Of a stretch of 64,000 nt of DNA, positions 45,918-56,133 are shown piece by piece. The notes beneath the pieces are model-generated. The model was not told the DNA's origin. It did no database searches and saw nothing but the letters and a program-made list of their open reading frames with translations. The DNA is from Neorhodopirellula lusitana (lineage in GTDB: Bacteria; Planctomycetota; Planctomycetia; Pirellulales; Pirellulaceae): the NCBI RefSeq assembly GCF_900182915.1, contig NZ_FXUG01000005.1, forward strand, positions 124,001-188,000, given 5' to 3'. Position 1 is the first letter of the stretch. Every line of letters begins with the position of its first letter. The position numbers and the translations under genes were made by a program.

Positions 45918-48632
45918 TTACATCTGCGTCGGCAATAGCCGGATCGCGGTGACACCCTCGTCGCTTTCGCGCCCATCAGCCCGCACCGCGGTGACCTTGA
46001 GTGTCATCTGATCGAACTTTTTGAGGTCGGGGGCTTTGTAGACGAAATGGGTACCCTCGATACCAGAGGCAACCCGCTCATAGTCCGGTGCGTTGCCCAC
46101 AGCGCGGTACACGTTGTACGACGCGGCATCCGCGCTACCGGCCCAGGCGAGCTCGATCTGACTTCCGCCGTTTTCGTCGATTTTCAAGTCCGAGGGGGCG
46201 GCGACAGGGGTAGAGACCGGAATGTCGGTGACGACATAAGTCTGGCCCTTCATGGTTTCAATGCTGATCTGGTCTGTCCCCTTGGCCGAGAAGTCAACCG
46301 TTTTGCCGTCCGCGGTTTTGATGACGGCTTTGGCGACGTTGGGGTATCTGAGCTTCAAAGTTCCGCCCACGTTGGACAACACTTCCAGGCGAGTGGCTTG
46401 TCCGCCGGACCACTGTGCGGAAACCTCAAAGTTACCGCGTGCCAGCAGACCACGGTAACTGCCGTCGGACCAGACTGCGGGCAATGCAGGTAGCGGGGCC
46501 ACGACGTAATCCTGGCTCTGCAGGAGCAATTCCGCGACTCCGGCGGTGGCGCCGTAGTTAGCGTCGGCCTGAAACAGCAGGCCGCCACGATGGTCGTTGA
46601 ACAAGTTGTGCATGTAGTTTCCTTCCAGCAAATCCCGATAGAAGAGATACGCTTCATCGCCGTCATGCACACGAGCCCAGAAGGCGATCCGTTCGGCCCG
46701 CGCCCAGCCAATATGCGATTTGCGGGTGCGCAGGGTCAGGGTTGTTTTGACGGCATCGAGCCAGGCCGGAGTCGAGTCGTTAATTAACTGCCCCGGATAC
46801 GATCCAAGCAGCATGGACGTGTGCCGATGATGAGGGTCGATGGTACTGCCGGCGTCGCCGTAGAATTCTTCCTGTCGGAACTCCTTGATTTGCCCCGACT
46901 TTCCGACGTGGATCGGGTCCAGAAGCGGTAGCTGTTTTTCATACAGCTCCAATCGATCATCGGTGCGGCCGAGAATTTTGGCAGCCGTCAGTGTGTTGTG
47001 ATGGTTTTCATAGAACATCTGCTGGTCGAAGGTGGTGCCGACAGTCTCGCGTTTCCTTTTTCCTTCCAAGTATTGTTCCGGAGATGAGGAGGGCTTGGCC
47101 AATAACGCGCCATCGATTTCCTGAACGAATCGGGAAGCGAAGTTGGCCTGTTCATACATCACGGGATAGACGGTTTCGGCCAGCAGGGTCTCGTCCCGTG
47201 TGTAGTCGTAGTAGTCCCAGAACATTTGAGAAATCCAGCCACCGGTGCCGAAACCAGCGATGGGGGTTTTCCCGGGAACATCATACGGGTTGGCCCAGAA
47301 GGGACCGGACCAACCGTTGTCTCCGTTCGGATCGAGCTGCGACGGGTTGTACTTCTCGATGTACTGTGTGGCCCATTCCCGTTGCCGATCGACGAAGACC
47401 TTGAAGAAGTCCGCATAAGACTCGAACAACTCAGGCAGGTTGGCACAGAAGGCCGGCGCGTAGGCCATCTGTACGTTGGTGTCATGCAGGTACTGAGAGG
47501 ACCACGGCGGTCGTTCATAGACGTTCCAAATTCCCTGCAAGTGAGGCGGGAGTGTGCCGGCCCTGGAGGAGCAGATCAGCATGTAGCGTCCGAACTGAAA
47601 CGCGAGTTCTTCGAGGTACCGGCTTGAGGCACCGGCGGGGTAGGCATCAACGAGCTCGTCGGTGGGAATCCCCGGAGCCGTGGCGCCAAGATCCAAGCTC
47701 ACCCGGTCGTAGAGTTCGGTGTAGTCGGCCTGATGGTTTGCCAGCAGCTGCTCATAGGACTTCGCTGCTGCGTTGGCCAGATAGCCCGTGACCTTGCCGT
47801 GGGGATCGGGAAATCCAGCGAGCTTGTCTGCGGGATCCTTGGTCAGAAACACCTGGGGGTCGAACTGGTAATTGGTTCCGACCGCGATCACAATCACCGC
47901 ACTGTCAGCATCCGATACCGTGATGGTGCCTTCACTACTTGATGCGTTCATCCTGCCACCCGTGGGGATGACCTTGAATTGCCCCTCGAACTTGATGTTG
48001 AAGTACGTCATGACACCGGACAGCGTGACCGTGTCGCCCTCCGCCGCGACGGCCCCGGATTTGCCATTGCCCACGAAGGGAATGGTGGGACGCAGCGTGA
48101 ACGACAAGGCCCCCGGCTTTGACGCTTCCAGACGAACTACCATCACTTTGTCGGGGTAGCTGGTGAAATACTCCCTCGAGTACTCGACGCCCTTGTCCTT
48201 ATACTTCACATAAGAAACGCCTTCGTTCAGGTTTAACTCCCGCTCGTAGTCACTGACGTTCTTGTGGCCAAAATCGATGTAGACCTCGGCAAAATTATTC
48301 ACGCCGCGGCGTTTGAATCCACTGTTCTTTGCCGCCCAGTCGTACAGGCTGTTCTCGGTGATCTGGATTCGCTCGCTCGTCGTGCCACCGAACACGTTGA
48401 CACCCATGTAGCCATTGCCCATTGGGATCGAACGATCGGCCCAGCCCGCATCGCTGTCTGGGGCAGGCTCGTCGTACCAAAGCCGCAAAGCCTTGCCCGG
48501 CGCGTCTGCGATCAAACCAGAAGCAGACTCCGCAGCGGAAACCTCCGGAGCGAACCCCATGCCTGTCCAGGCCAGAGTGAATACGGCTAAGGCGGCTGTC
48601 ATTAACTTGCGTGCAGGTATTGTTACGAGCAT
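45918..48632 (-). CDS. GH95 alpha-L-fucosidase with C-terminal fibronectin III-like domain
   Basis: The start is placed at ATG 48632 because GGAG lies six bases upstream and a signal peptide (LMTAALAVFTLAWTGMGFAPEVSA) follows; the frame is open to 48755. The order is GH95 N-terminal sandwich (SIPMGNGYMGVNVFGG), (alpha/alpha)6 barrel with YLHDTNVQMAYAPAF, EFRQEEFYGDAGSTIDPHHRHTS and LLFQADANYGATAGVAELLL, a beta domain and, from about residue 815 (VAAPSDLKIDEN), a fibronectin III-like domain (LAWAGSADAASYNVYRAVG). The barrel motif has DTN where other GH95 proteins show N-x-N. It is about 45 residues longer than the GH95 at 9329 and clearly distinct from it. Confidence 0.88.
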   Translation of the reverse strand: MLVTIPARKLMTAALAVFTLAWTGMGFAPEVSAAESASGLIADAPGKALRLWYDEPAPDSDAGWADRSIPMGNGYMGVNVFGGTTSERIQITENSLYDWAAKNSGFKRRGVNNFAEVYIDFGHKNVSDYERELNLNEGVSYVKYKDKGVEYSREYFTSYPDKVMVVRLEASKPGALSFTLRPTIPFVGNGKSGAVAAEGDTVTLSGVMTYFNIKFEGQFKVIPTGGRMNASSSEGTITVSDADSAVIVIAVGTNYQFDPQVFLTKDPADKLAGFPDPHGKVTGYLANAAAKSYEQLLANHQADYTELYDRVSLDLGATAPGIPTDELVDAYPAGASSRYLEELAFQFGRYMLICSSRAGTLPPHLQGIWNVYERPPWSSQYLHDTNVQMAYAPAFCANLPELFESYADFFKVFVDRQREWATQYIEKYNPSQLDPNGDNGWSGPFWANPYDVPGKTPIAGFGTGGWISQMFWDYYDYTRDETLLAETVYPVMYEQANFASRFVQEIDGALLAKPSSSPEQYLEGKRKRETVGTTFDQQMFYENHHNTLTAAKILGRTDDRLELYEKQLPLLDPIHVGKSGQIKEFRQEEFYGDAGSTIDPHHRHTSMLLGSYPGQLINDSTPAWLDAVKTTLTLRTRKSHIGWARAERIAFWARVHDGDEAYLFYRDLLEGNYMHNLFNDHRGGLLFQADANYGATAGVAELLLQSQDYVVAPLPALPAVWSDGSYRGLLARGNFEVSAQWSGGQATRLEVLSNVGGTLKLRYPNVAKAVIKTADGKTVDFSAKGTDQISIETMKGQTYVVTDIPVSTPVAAPSDLKIDENGGSQIELAWAGSADAASYNVYRAVGNAPDYERVASGIEGTHFVYKAPDLKKFDQMTLKVTAVRADGRESDEGVTAIRLLPTQM

Positions 48633-48801
48633 TTTTTCTCCAGACATCATATTTCCAGGCAGTTCATCATCAGAACACTCACGTTGATTCGGTGTTCGAC
48701 GTGCATTGCCAAACACCTCCTCAAGCATGCTCACGCAGGACGTGAAGCATGCCACCGCAGATCCAGCGTGAGGAACCGTGAGAGGCGCATCTTGTTCTTG
48801 G

Positions 48802-51195
48802 CTACTTCAGCGTGAAGCTTCCTTGTTGTTTGATCGCTTCCTCACCGGATGATTCGGCGATCATCACGTCAAAGTCACCCGGTTCGACGATCCACTTATG
48901 ACCGGGGCCCATTACTTTGAGATCACGCGACGGATCAAGTTCGAACGTCACTGTCTTCTTTTCACCCGCTGGAATCGCAACACGTTCAAAGCCACGCAGG
49001 ATTTTTGAGTAAGGCGTAATCGTTCCGAGCACATCACGAATGTAAAGCTGAATGACGTTGTCGCCGTCGCGGTCGCCCGTGTTGGTCACGTCGCATGTAA
49101 TCGTAATCTTGTCATCGACAGTCGGAGCCGCGGGTTCAATCTTAAGATTTTCATAGTCGAACGTCGTGTAGCTCAGACCATGCCCCAGCGGATAAAGCGG
49201 GCCACGGACACGCGATGTCCCCCAGCCGTTCGGATCGTGCCCTTTGCTCTGGCCGCCATGTGCACCATTTCGAGCCGGGAAAGCCAGCGGTATTTGGCCG
49301 ACGCTTTTAGGGAACGTTATCGGCAGCTTGCCGCCCGGATTGTTGGCTCCAAACAGCGTCTCAGCGATTGCCTGACCTACTTTCTCGCCGCCGTGCCACG
49401 CACACAAGACGCCCGGAATGTTCTGCTCAATCCAATTAATCGAGGTCGCTCGCCCTGGCATCAAGACAACGATCACCGGTTTCCCCGTTTTCGCAAGTTC
49501 CTGCACCAACAAATCTTGATGACCGGGAAGATCAAGGCTCAATCGCGTCTTCGATTCACCGACGGTATCGTGCGTATCCCCGACGCAGGCGATGATCAAG
49601 TCCGATTCCATGGCCAGCTTAACGGCTTCGTCGATTCCGGCTTGAGCCTCTTCGTCGGGATCACTACGAACAACATCAGACGCGGGGAACAGCTTGTCAA
49701 AGTAGTGACAGCCTTTGGCATGAGTCACGTTCGCCTTGTCACCCAAAAACGCCTTGATCCCAGCCAGTGGTGTGATCACGTCAGACCGACCAGGCCCATA
49801 GCGACTGATCATCGGCAACGGATCATCGGCCAACGGGCCAGTCACCAACACATTCGCAAAGGCTTCCGAATCAAGCGGCAGCGTGCCATCGTTCTTCAGT
49901 AGCACCATTGCCTTGCGAGCCGCCTCAAGCGTAGTCGCTTCATGTTCCGAGTTATGAACGATTTCAGTGACCTTTTCGCGATCGGCAAACAGATCATCGA
50001 ACAATCCCAGTTCAAACTTCACTCGCAAAACATCCGCCACACGCGAGTCGATGATCTCTTCGGAAATGCGGCCGTCTTTGATCACCTTTCGAAGCGGCAA
50101 TACGAACTTTTCGGTTCCTTGAAAATTGGTCCGAACATTCAAGCCTGCCGTCACGGCGTGGACGATCGCGGTCTCCCAGTCTTTGGCCGTTTTGTGCTGC
50201 GACTTCAGGCGATCAACCGCGCCACTGTCTGACACGACGTAGCCGTTGAACCCATATTCACCCCGCAACAGATCGGTCAGAAAATATGAACTGCCCGTCA
50301 CCGGCACGCCATCGTATGTGTTGTACGAGCTCATCGCTCCCCACGGCTTTGCTTCTTTGATGACCTTTTCAAAGGGTTGCATCAAAATTTCGTGCATGTC
50401 CCTTTGAGGAATCTGCGGATCGGTTCGCCCCTTCCCGTCACGGCCTCCATTGGGAGTGCTGTAGGTTGCAAAGTGCTTCACGGTCGACCCGACGCCTTTG
50501 GATTGAATACCAAGACATTGTTGCTTCCCCAATTCGCCGACATGGAATGGAGACTCGCCGTAGCATTCGACCGTTCGGCCCCAACGAGGATCACGTACCA
50601 CGTCCAGAATTGGCGAGTAGATATTGGAGTACCCCAAAGCCTTGCCTTCGGCCGCCGTAATTTCTCCGATACGTCGAACTAGATTCTTGTCCCACGTCGC
50701 TCCCACGCCAAGCTGAGTCGGAAAGTTGCTGGCGTTGCTGTGGCAGACACCGCGAATACCTTCGTTGGTAAAATCGACTGGGATTCCCAACCGCGTTTCC
50801 TCGATGAACCATCGCTGGATCTCGTTCAAGACATCGCAATGATTTTGAAGCTCAACGTTCTCGTCGAAGTGCTTCACACCGTTGCAGTGTTCGTCGATGT
50901 TTCCTATGCCATCTTTCCAAACTTGAGTTTTCCACTTTTCGGTCGGACGAGGATCTTTCAGGACTCGCTTGAACCCGTAGATCGTGCCCATCTGAGCCGT
51001 CTTTTCGTCCATGTTCATCTGCCCAAGCAGATCGGCCACTCTTTCTTCGACAGAAAGCTCGGGATTCTCGTAGGGATCTTGCTTGCCGTTTTTGTTTCGA
51101 TCGATCCAGCCATCGTGATAGATTCCATCCGCCAAAGTTTGGCCGCAAACCAGCATCAGGCCTGCAATGATCATTTGCAGTTTAAAATTTCGCAT
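48802..51195 (-). CDS. GH3 beta-glycosidase
   Basis: A 797-residue GH3 enzyme with signal peptide (MIIAGLMLVCGQTLA). The barrel contains FTNEGIRGVCHS, SPILDVVRDPRWGRTVECYGE, KHFATY (240-245), SSYNTYDGVPV and the nucleophile Asp323 in GYVVSDSGAV. The second alpha/beta domain has VGDTHDTVGESKTRLSLDLPG and DLLVQELAKTGKPVIVVL. A fibronectin III-like C-terminal domain (DVTNTGDRDGDNVIQLYIRD) completes it. It removes beta-linked glucose, xylose or similar sugars from glycan chains. It is the first gene of the GH3-GH95-GH29 series on this strand and likely shares the substrate of the neighbouring sulfatases. Confidence 0.95.
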   Translation of the reverse strand: MRNFKLQMIIAGLMLVCGQTLADGIYHDGWIDRNKNGKQDPYENPELSVEERVADLLGQMNMDEKTAQMGTIYGFKRVLKDPRPTEKWKTQVWKDGIGNIDEHCNGVKHFDENVELQNHCDVLNEIQRWFIEETRLGIPVDFTNEGIRGVCHSNASNFPTQLGVGATWDKNLVRRIGEITAAEGKALGYSNIYSPILDVVRDPRWGRTVECYGESPFHVGELGKQQCLGIQSKGVGSTVKHFATYSTPNGGRDGKGRTDPQIPQRDMHEILMQPFEKVIKEAKPWGAMSSYNTYDGVPVTGSSYFLTDLLRGEYGFNGYVVSDSGAVDRLKSQHKTAKDWETAIVHAVTAGLNVRTNFQGTEKFVLPLRKVIKDGRISEEIIDSRVADVLRVKFELGLFDDLFADREKVTEIVHNSEHEATTLEAARKAMVLLKNDGTLPLDSEAFANVLVTGPLADDPLPMISRYGPGRSDVITPLAGIKAFLGDKANVTHAKGCHYFDKLFPASDVVRSDPDEEAQAGIDEAVKLAMESDLIIACVGDTHDTVGESKTRLSLDLPGHQDLLVQELAKTGKPVIVVLMPGRATSINWIEQNIPGVLCAWHGGEKVGQAIAETLFGANNPGGKLPITFPKSVGQIPLAFPARNGAHGGQSKGHDPNGWGTSRVRGPLYPLGHGLSYTTFDYENLKIEPAAPTVDDKITITCDVTNTGDRDGDNVIQLYIRDVLGTITPYSKILRGFERVAIPAGEKKTVTFELDPSRDLKVMGPGHKWIVEPGDFDVMIAESSGEEAIKQQGSFTLK

Positions 51196-51678
51196 TCTGT
51201 TTTCTCGTCGGTCTTATTATGAACTAAGCATCGCGGCACATCGTCGGCAGCTGCACCATTGTACTAAACGTACGAGCTGAACCACACCGCTAAGTCAATA
51301 TCCCGACATCCCCAGTTCATCAAACTTATTCAGAAACCGATGCAATATTGACGAAACGTCCAGATCGGAAGATTCCCGTGTCCATGTATCCCCCGGTAGC
51401 AGCTCTGCTCGCGAGCAAATCGCAAGCGAATCCATTGACTTGCAACAACTGCGTTTGACTGAGGCGATCGCAGGTATTCAGTAGCTAAGAGCACACTCCG
51501 GCGATCGAAGAACTCGACGATTTGAAGGCGGACTCAAACGAACGAAACTATTTCATTTCCAATCCGGTAAACGCGGCGGTCCTATCCAAGCCGAAAGAGA
51601 AAACAGAGGGAAGCGACGCGGAAGCAACGAAGTGAACGCGAAACACACCCTGTCGTTTTTGGATGGATCGAGGAAGGT
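51196..51678. other. Spacer, promoter of the GH3 series
   Basis: No gene was recognised. The part next to 51195 should hold the promoter of GH3 and, by read-through, of GH95 and GH29. Nothing else was identified. Confidence 0.4.
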
Positions 51679-52800
51679 TCACTGTTGATTCGCGGCAATT
51701 GGGTTGCGGCGGAATTCCGTTTGCCCGGGCACAGCGACGTGGTAGTCCGTGAACCGTGAATCGGCGACCGGGAAATCACTGCTGATGTACTGGGCACCGC
51801 TTGCGAACGCCTTGTCACGGCGGCGTGTGTCTCCGGTGCGGGCTTCCCGTGTTTCCGCATCAGCCCGAGTGCGAACGATCAATCCTTGTTGCACCGCACG
51901 TTGGATTTCGCGGAACCGGCGGATGGGATCATTGATTTTCCTAAACGCCGCAGCCGGATGTTGGCTAGCGACCGACACAAACATCACTCGGTTTCGCAGT
52001 GACGGATGCCCGGCGAGGTACGACTTCACCAACGAGCCCTCGTTGTCCAATGCAAACCAAACTCGCCCTCGTGCCTCTTGGAGCGTCGGCCAACCGTCAT
52101 CCCCCACAGCGTCTCGCAAGCAATCGTGTGCCCCGCGCACGTCATCTGGCAAAATCAGTTGCTCACTCTCAAACACCGACCGAATCTCCGCATCAACGGC
52201 CTCCAATAGCTTAGTATCAAACGGAATCGGTTGAACCATTGCGGGGCCGACCACCGAATCCTTTAGCTCCAACAAGATCAAGATCGGAACGTGCCTCGGG
52301 TTGCTTTGAGACCAGTCGCGAACTTGCTTGAGCGCGGTGACCAATGTCGGCACCGTGGTACGGTAATCGAACCCAGGCGAGTGAAGCACCTTCATGCCAG
52401 GAACGTCCATGGCCCCGTTGATGTTCGGGTGCGACTTTGCATTGGCGTCGCTCTTCTTGAGCGATGCATGCCCAATCGGATTGGCGTACAAGCCGCCGTC
52501 CGGATCGGCATACAAATCCAATTCGAGCTGGCGGATAGAAAACGCTCCCAACTGTTCCGGAATCGGTCGGTGCGAGTAATCCAGGGCATCCGCAGACGAA
52601 GGCGAGACCAAACGAATCAGTCGCAAGATTTCAGGCGGTGGGCCGATGCGATAAGAATTGTGCGTCCCCACGGTTTGAATCTGATTCATCCGTAGTTCCT
52701 GGCCAACTGCCACGCACATCAACAACGTGGCAAAAGCTCCCGTCAACGACAACCGAACAACCCAACACGGAAAAAATCGCTCCTCAAGATCAAACGCCAT
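51679..52800 (-). CDS. Ca2+-dependent phosphoinositide-specific phospholipase C-like protein
   Basis: A 373-residue secreted protein (signal-like segment VVRLSLTGAFATLLMCVAVG). The family signs are the first catalytic block MNQIQTVGTHNSYRIGPP, the second block IRQLELDLYADPDGGLY (Glu/Asp metal ligands), HSPGFDYRTTVPTL and PILILLELKD. These match PI-PLC-C1 proteins, which cut phosphatidylinositol-type lipids or related phosphodiesters with Ca2+. The C-terminal RTRADAETREARTGDTRRRDKAFASGAQYISSDF region is also conserved (final SDFP). The true substrate is unknown. The neighbours give no help, because the glycan genes end before it and a DUF1559 gene lies upstream. Confidence 0.85.
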   Translation of the reverse strand: MAFDLEERFFPCWVVRLSLTGAFATLLMCVAVGQELRMNQIQTVGTHNSYRIGPPPEILRLIRLVSPSSADALDYSHRPIPEQLGAFSIRQLELDLYADPDGGLYANPIGHASLKKSDANAKSHPNINGAMDVPGMKVLHSPGFDYRTTVPTLVTALKQVRDWSQSNPRHVPILILLELKDSVVGPAMVQPIPFDTKLLEAVDAEIRSVFESEQLILPDDVRGAHDCLRDAVGDDGWPTLQEARGRVWFALDNEGSLVKSYLAGHPSLRNRVMFVSVASQHPAAAFRKINDPIRRFREIQRAVQQGLIVRTRADAETREARTGDTRRRDKAFASGAQYISSDFPVADSRFTDYHVAVPGQTEFRRNPIAANQQ

Positions 52801-52931
52801 TCTGATATTCCCCTTGCCGATGCCGCGTTTTCAATTGCAACGCTGATAGCATGGGATTGTAGGGCAATTGGAGTGAAGGTTCAGCGGTCAAGCTGTTACA
52901 GGCAACCCTAACGACTGACTGCGAGTCTGCA

Positions 52932-53984
52932 CTACGGTTCCTGAATCACCTCACCACCATGGCGTGTGCCAAGAGCGTGCCAGGTATCCAGATCAATGGA
53001 ATCGGTGATGGCTCCCACCGAACCGTCGACTCGTGCAGTCATGACCAACCCCTGGTGATGACTCCGTGAATTGATCGAAGCATAAGACGGATTCCCGGCG
53101 ATCCCGTCCTTACCTTCTTGCCAAGAATTGTAATCCATCTCCTCGTGCAGCTGCCCACTGTCGGTGTAGTGCACCTTTGAGTTCGGTGGCAGGGTGACGG
53201 TGATACCGGTGTGGTGCACGCGTCCGTCAGGCCACTCGGTGTGCCCGGTATTCTTGAACTGCGTTCCGGAGGCAACGACGACTTCGGCCTCGGCTTGATT
53301 GGACGGCATGGTCGTGGAGGCGGGGCCTCCATTGCGTGTGTAAGGCGTCCACGCTTTGACCTCCCCAATCAACAACGTGTTGCTGGTCCCATCCAAACAA
53401 TCCCGGAAGCTCAACATTCGATTGGGAAAGAACATCCCGTCGCCGCCGGTGTTGTCGGTTGGGTCGTAAACAAACCAACGCCCAAAATTGAAACCATAGT
53501 TGGTCGCATACAAGGTCGGGCGACCATCGTCGAAGACACGCTCTTGGTCACTGCCGGGATCGCTGGGGCAGGCATAGGTCGGGATCTTCACTCCATCGAT
53601 GGCACTTTGGTTGTCCCAGGCGATCGACAGATCGACGTTTTCGTAAACGCTGCCCTGCTCCAGAAACGAAAGAATCCGGCCGTGCACGCCCCACGAACCA
53701 TTGTTTCCAGTCGAACTGATGCTGCGATCAATCAATGCGGAAGGCGGGAATTTCTTGAAAGCACTTTGATAGTTATGGACCGACAACGCGATTTGTTTCA
53801 GATGATTGCTGCACTGCATCCGCCGCGCGGCCTCGCGAGCCGCCTGCACGGCTGGCAAAAGCAACCCAACCATGACGCCAATGATTGCGATGACAACCAA
53901 CAGTTCGACGAGAGTGAAAGCAGCCCGTGTGCTTGCCTGCGCGGGTGCCTGCGATTTGGGAATGGGCATCGAATTGACCAGCAT
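52932..53984 (-). CDS. DUF1559 pseudopilin-like protein
   Basis: A 350-residue DUF1559 protein with a longer N-terminal leader than the other two in the window. It opens [23 protein letters not shown] 53969 may be the real start. Prepilin helix [19 protein letters not shown] follows, then [34 protein letters not shown]. The middle has [35 protein letters not shown] and [14 protein letters not shown]. It ends in [20 protein letters not shown]. Unlike the genes at 14722 and 23775, no small lipoprotein gene follows it. It belongs to a divergent subgroup that is shorter than the other two. Confidence 0.95.
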   Translation of the reverse strand: MLVNSMPIPKSQAPAQASTRAAFTLVELLVVIAIIGVMVGLLLPAVQAAREAARRMQCSNHLKQIALSVHNYQSAFKKFPPSALIDRSISSTGNNGSWGVHGRILSFLEQGSVYENVDLSIAWDNQSAIDGVKIPTYACPSDPGSDQERVFDDGRPTLYATNYGFNFGRWFVYDPTDNTGGDGMFFPNRMLSFRDCLDGTSNTLLIGEVKAWTPYTRNGGPASTTMPSNQAEAEVVVASGTQFKNTGHTEWPDGRVHHTGITVTLPPNSKVHYTDSGQLHEEMDYNSWQEGKDGIAGNPSYASINSRSHHQGLVMTARVDGSVGAITDSIDLDTWHALGTRHGGEVIQEP

Positions 53985-54328
53985 GTCAGTTCCATTTGAA
54001 ACAAGAAAGTGAGTCTTTTAATCTTCATTGAGATCGGCTTTGGGTCAAGACAAACGAGCGATCGTTCTTTCACCAAGTTCGGTGCAAATTCCGCCGCCGT
54101 TGGCCTCGGTGACCTGCGGCAACCGCTTGGAATCCACTCGTTGTCACCTGACCTCTTCCGGAGAGATGTGATTGCGAAATCCGGGCCAAGTTGAGCCGAA
54201 TGAAGCATATTTCCGCCCAGCGACTCATTTCACTATCTCCATCCGGCGGATTTAACTAGCATGCTGCAGGCTGAGCCCCCACCCAGCCCCCATCTAGCCC
54301 CAACTCCGCAATTCAGGAGCGCAAGCTG
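53985..54328. other. Spacer between divergent genes
   Basis: A 344-bp region between the DUF1559 gene and the antiporter gene, which point away from each other. AGGAG at 54315-54319 lies nine bases ahead of TTG 54329 and supports that start. No other element was recognised. Confidence 0.5.
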
Positions 54329-56089
54329 TTGCTCTCGTTCGTTAATCTGCACTTCGATGACCCGCTACTGAACATGGCGACGGTCTTGGTCGCAGGAATC
54401 TTGGGGGGAGAGATCTTTGCTCGGTTTCGGCTTCCCAAAGTAACCGGCTGGATCGCCACCGGAATCCTGCTTCGCTGGGTCTCGCTGCCGGGCATGGACA
54501 CAAGCGTCGACCCGCTGTGCCTGGATCGATTTTTACCCTACATGCACTTCGTGCTGGGCTTCATCGCTTTCACCGTGGGGGCAACCCTGTATTTCGCCAG
54601 CCTGCGAAACACGGGAAAACGCATCGGGCTGCTCTTGTTGGGTGAAATTCTGATCACGCCCGCGATTGTTGCGGCGATGCTGTATTACCTGGGACCACTC
54701 GTTCCGGGAGGCGAAGTGATGACATCGCATCCTGCTTTTGTGCTAGCGACGATTGCCATTGCCGGTGCTCCCGGCACCACCGTCTTGGTGATCCAAGAAG
54801 CTCGCAGCCGAGGCATCCTGACCCGCACCTTGCTGGCTGCGATCGGTTTGATTGACATGGTCGCCGTTGCGGGCTTCGTGTTCATCACGACGATCCTGGG
54901 TGACAAAGCAGGCTGGCCTCACGCGTTGCAAAGTGTGGTCGTGCAGTTCGTGGTGACGTTCGTGATTGGTGGCGGTTGCGGCGTGGCAGCGATCGCACTG
55001 ACCCGAACCATGGTCAGCCCCGCGTTTCTTGGCCCAACGATTGTCGCCGCGATTCTGGGGGCGTGGGGATTGGCCGCCGGGTTCGGTACATCCGGTGGAA
55101 TCCTGGCGTGCACCTTTGCCGGCATTGTGGTGACCAACTTGCGGCACGACTTGGTTCGTTCCGGCGAGGCCTATCTGCAAACCATCAGCGGCGCCTTGTT
55201 CGCGCTCTTCTATACCTTCGCCGGAATGCGATTGGACTTTGGCTTGGTACCGCAAGCAGCAGGCTTGGTCGCGCTGTACTTCTTCGCTCGATTGGTCGGC
55301 AAATGCGTCAGTGCATTCACCGCCATGTCACTGGCCGGTGTCACCGACAACGTCCGAGGATACCTGGGCATCTCGCTGTTGCCTCATGGCGGTGTTGCCG
55401 TCGGCCTGATTCTATTGGTCACCGCCGACACGGCGGGCTTCAGCGAAGAGGTTCGCACGCTGGTCAACACGGTGGGATTGTCGGCGCTGGCGATCAATCA
55501 ACTACTGGGCCCGAGTGCGACCCGATTTGCGTTAGAGAGGTCCGGCGAGGCACGCAAGGACCGCGCTCGATTATTGGACTTCTTGCAAGAACATCGCATC
55601 ACGGTGGGACTGACCGGGAACGATCGCGAAAAAACGATTCGCGAATTGACGGCGCAACTCTACGCGACGTCAAAAATGAAATTGCCACAAGAAGAGTTCA
55701 TCGAACGAGTGATGGCTCGAGATGCCGAACATTCGACCTGTTTAGGCAAAGGCCTGATGATCCCGCACGCGATCTTGGACGAAGACGAAGGTCAAGGAAT
55801 CCGAGGCGTCTTAGGAATCAGCCCCGAAGGACTTCCCTTCGAAACGCCCGATGGCCGCCTGGTCCACGCGGTCTTACTGCTGGCGACGCCGGAAGCGGAG
55901 AGGAGTCGGCACCTTCAAGTACTGTCCGCTTTTGCCACGGCAATCACTCGCGATGCGAACCTGGTCGAACAACTCTACCATGCTCGCAGTGCGGCTCACG
56001 CGTACGAAGTATTGCACGCCGATAAACACACCGACATCAATTACTTCCTCGAAGACGCCGCCGATCAAGCTGGTTTACGTCCAACCTGA
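54329..56089 (+). CDS. Monovalent cation/proton antiporter fused to a PTS EIIA domain
   Basis: A 586-residue CPA2-type antiporter (KefB-like): twelve or so TM helices from VLVAGILGGEIFARFRLP to VNTVGLSALAINQLLGPSATRFAL. After a short linker (about residue 415) a PTS EIIA type-2 domain follows: HRITVGLTGNDREKTIRELTAQL, GKGLMIPHAILDEDEG with the candidate phospho-His, ISPEGLPFETPDGRLVHAVLLLATP and SRHLQVLSAFATAI. TTG 54329 is chosen for its ribosome-binding site. The EIIA part could link K+ or Na+ efflux to PTS-type phosphorylation; EI or HPr genes are not nearby. It is convergent with ilvD. Confidence 0.88.
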   Translation: MLSFVNLHFDDPLLNMATVLVAGILGGEIFARFRLPKVTGWIATGILLRWVSLPGMDTSVDPLCLDRFLPYMHFVLGFIAFTVGATLYFASLRNTGKRIGLLLLGEILITPAIVAAMLYYLGPLVPGGEVMTSHPAFVLATIAIAGAPGTTVLVIQEARSRGILTRTLLAAIGLIDMVAVAGFVFITTILGDKAGWPHALQSVVVQFVVTFVIGGGCGVAAIALTRTMVSPAFLGPTIVAAILGAWGLAAGFGTSGGILACTFAGIVVTNLRHDLVRSGEAYLQTISGALFALFYTFAGMRLDFGLVPQAAGLVALYFFARLVGKCVSAFTAMSLAGVTDNVRGYLGISLLPHGGVAVGLILLVTADTAGFSEEVRTLVNTVGLSALAINQLLGPSATRFALERSGEARKDRARLLDFLQEHRITVGLTGNDREKTIRELTAQLYATSKMKLPQEEFIERVMARDAEHSTCLGKGLMIPHAILDEDEGQGIRGVLGISPEGLPFETPDGRLVHAVLLLATPEAERSRHLQVLSAFATAITRDANLVEQLYHARSAAHAYEVLHADKHTDINYFLEDAADQAGLRPT

Positions 56090-56133
56090 TCCGGCTTGAT
56101 GTTAACCGTTAGAAAACGTCTACCGAGCGAGTC

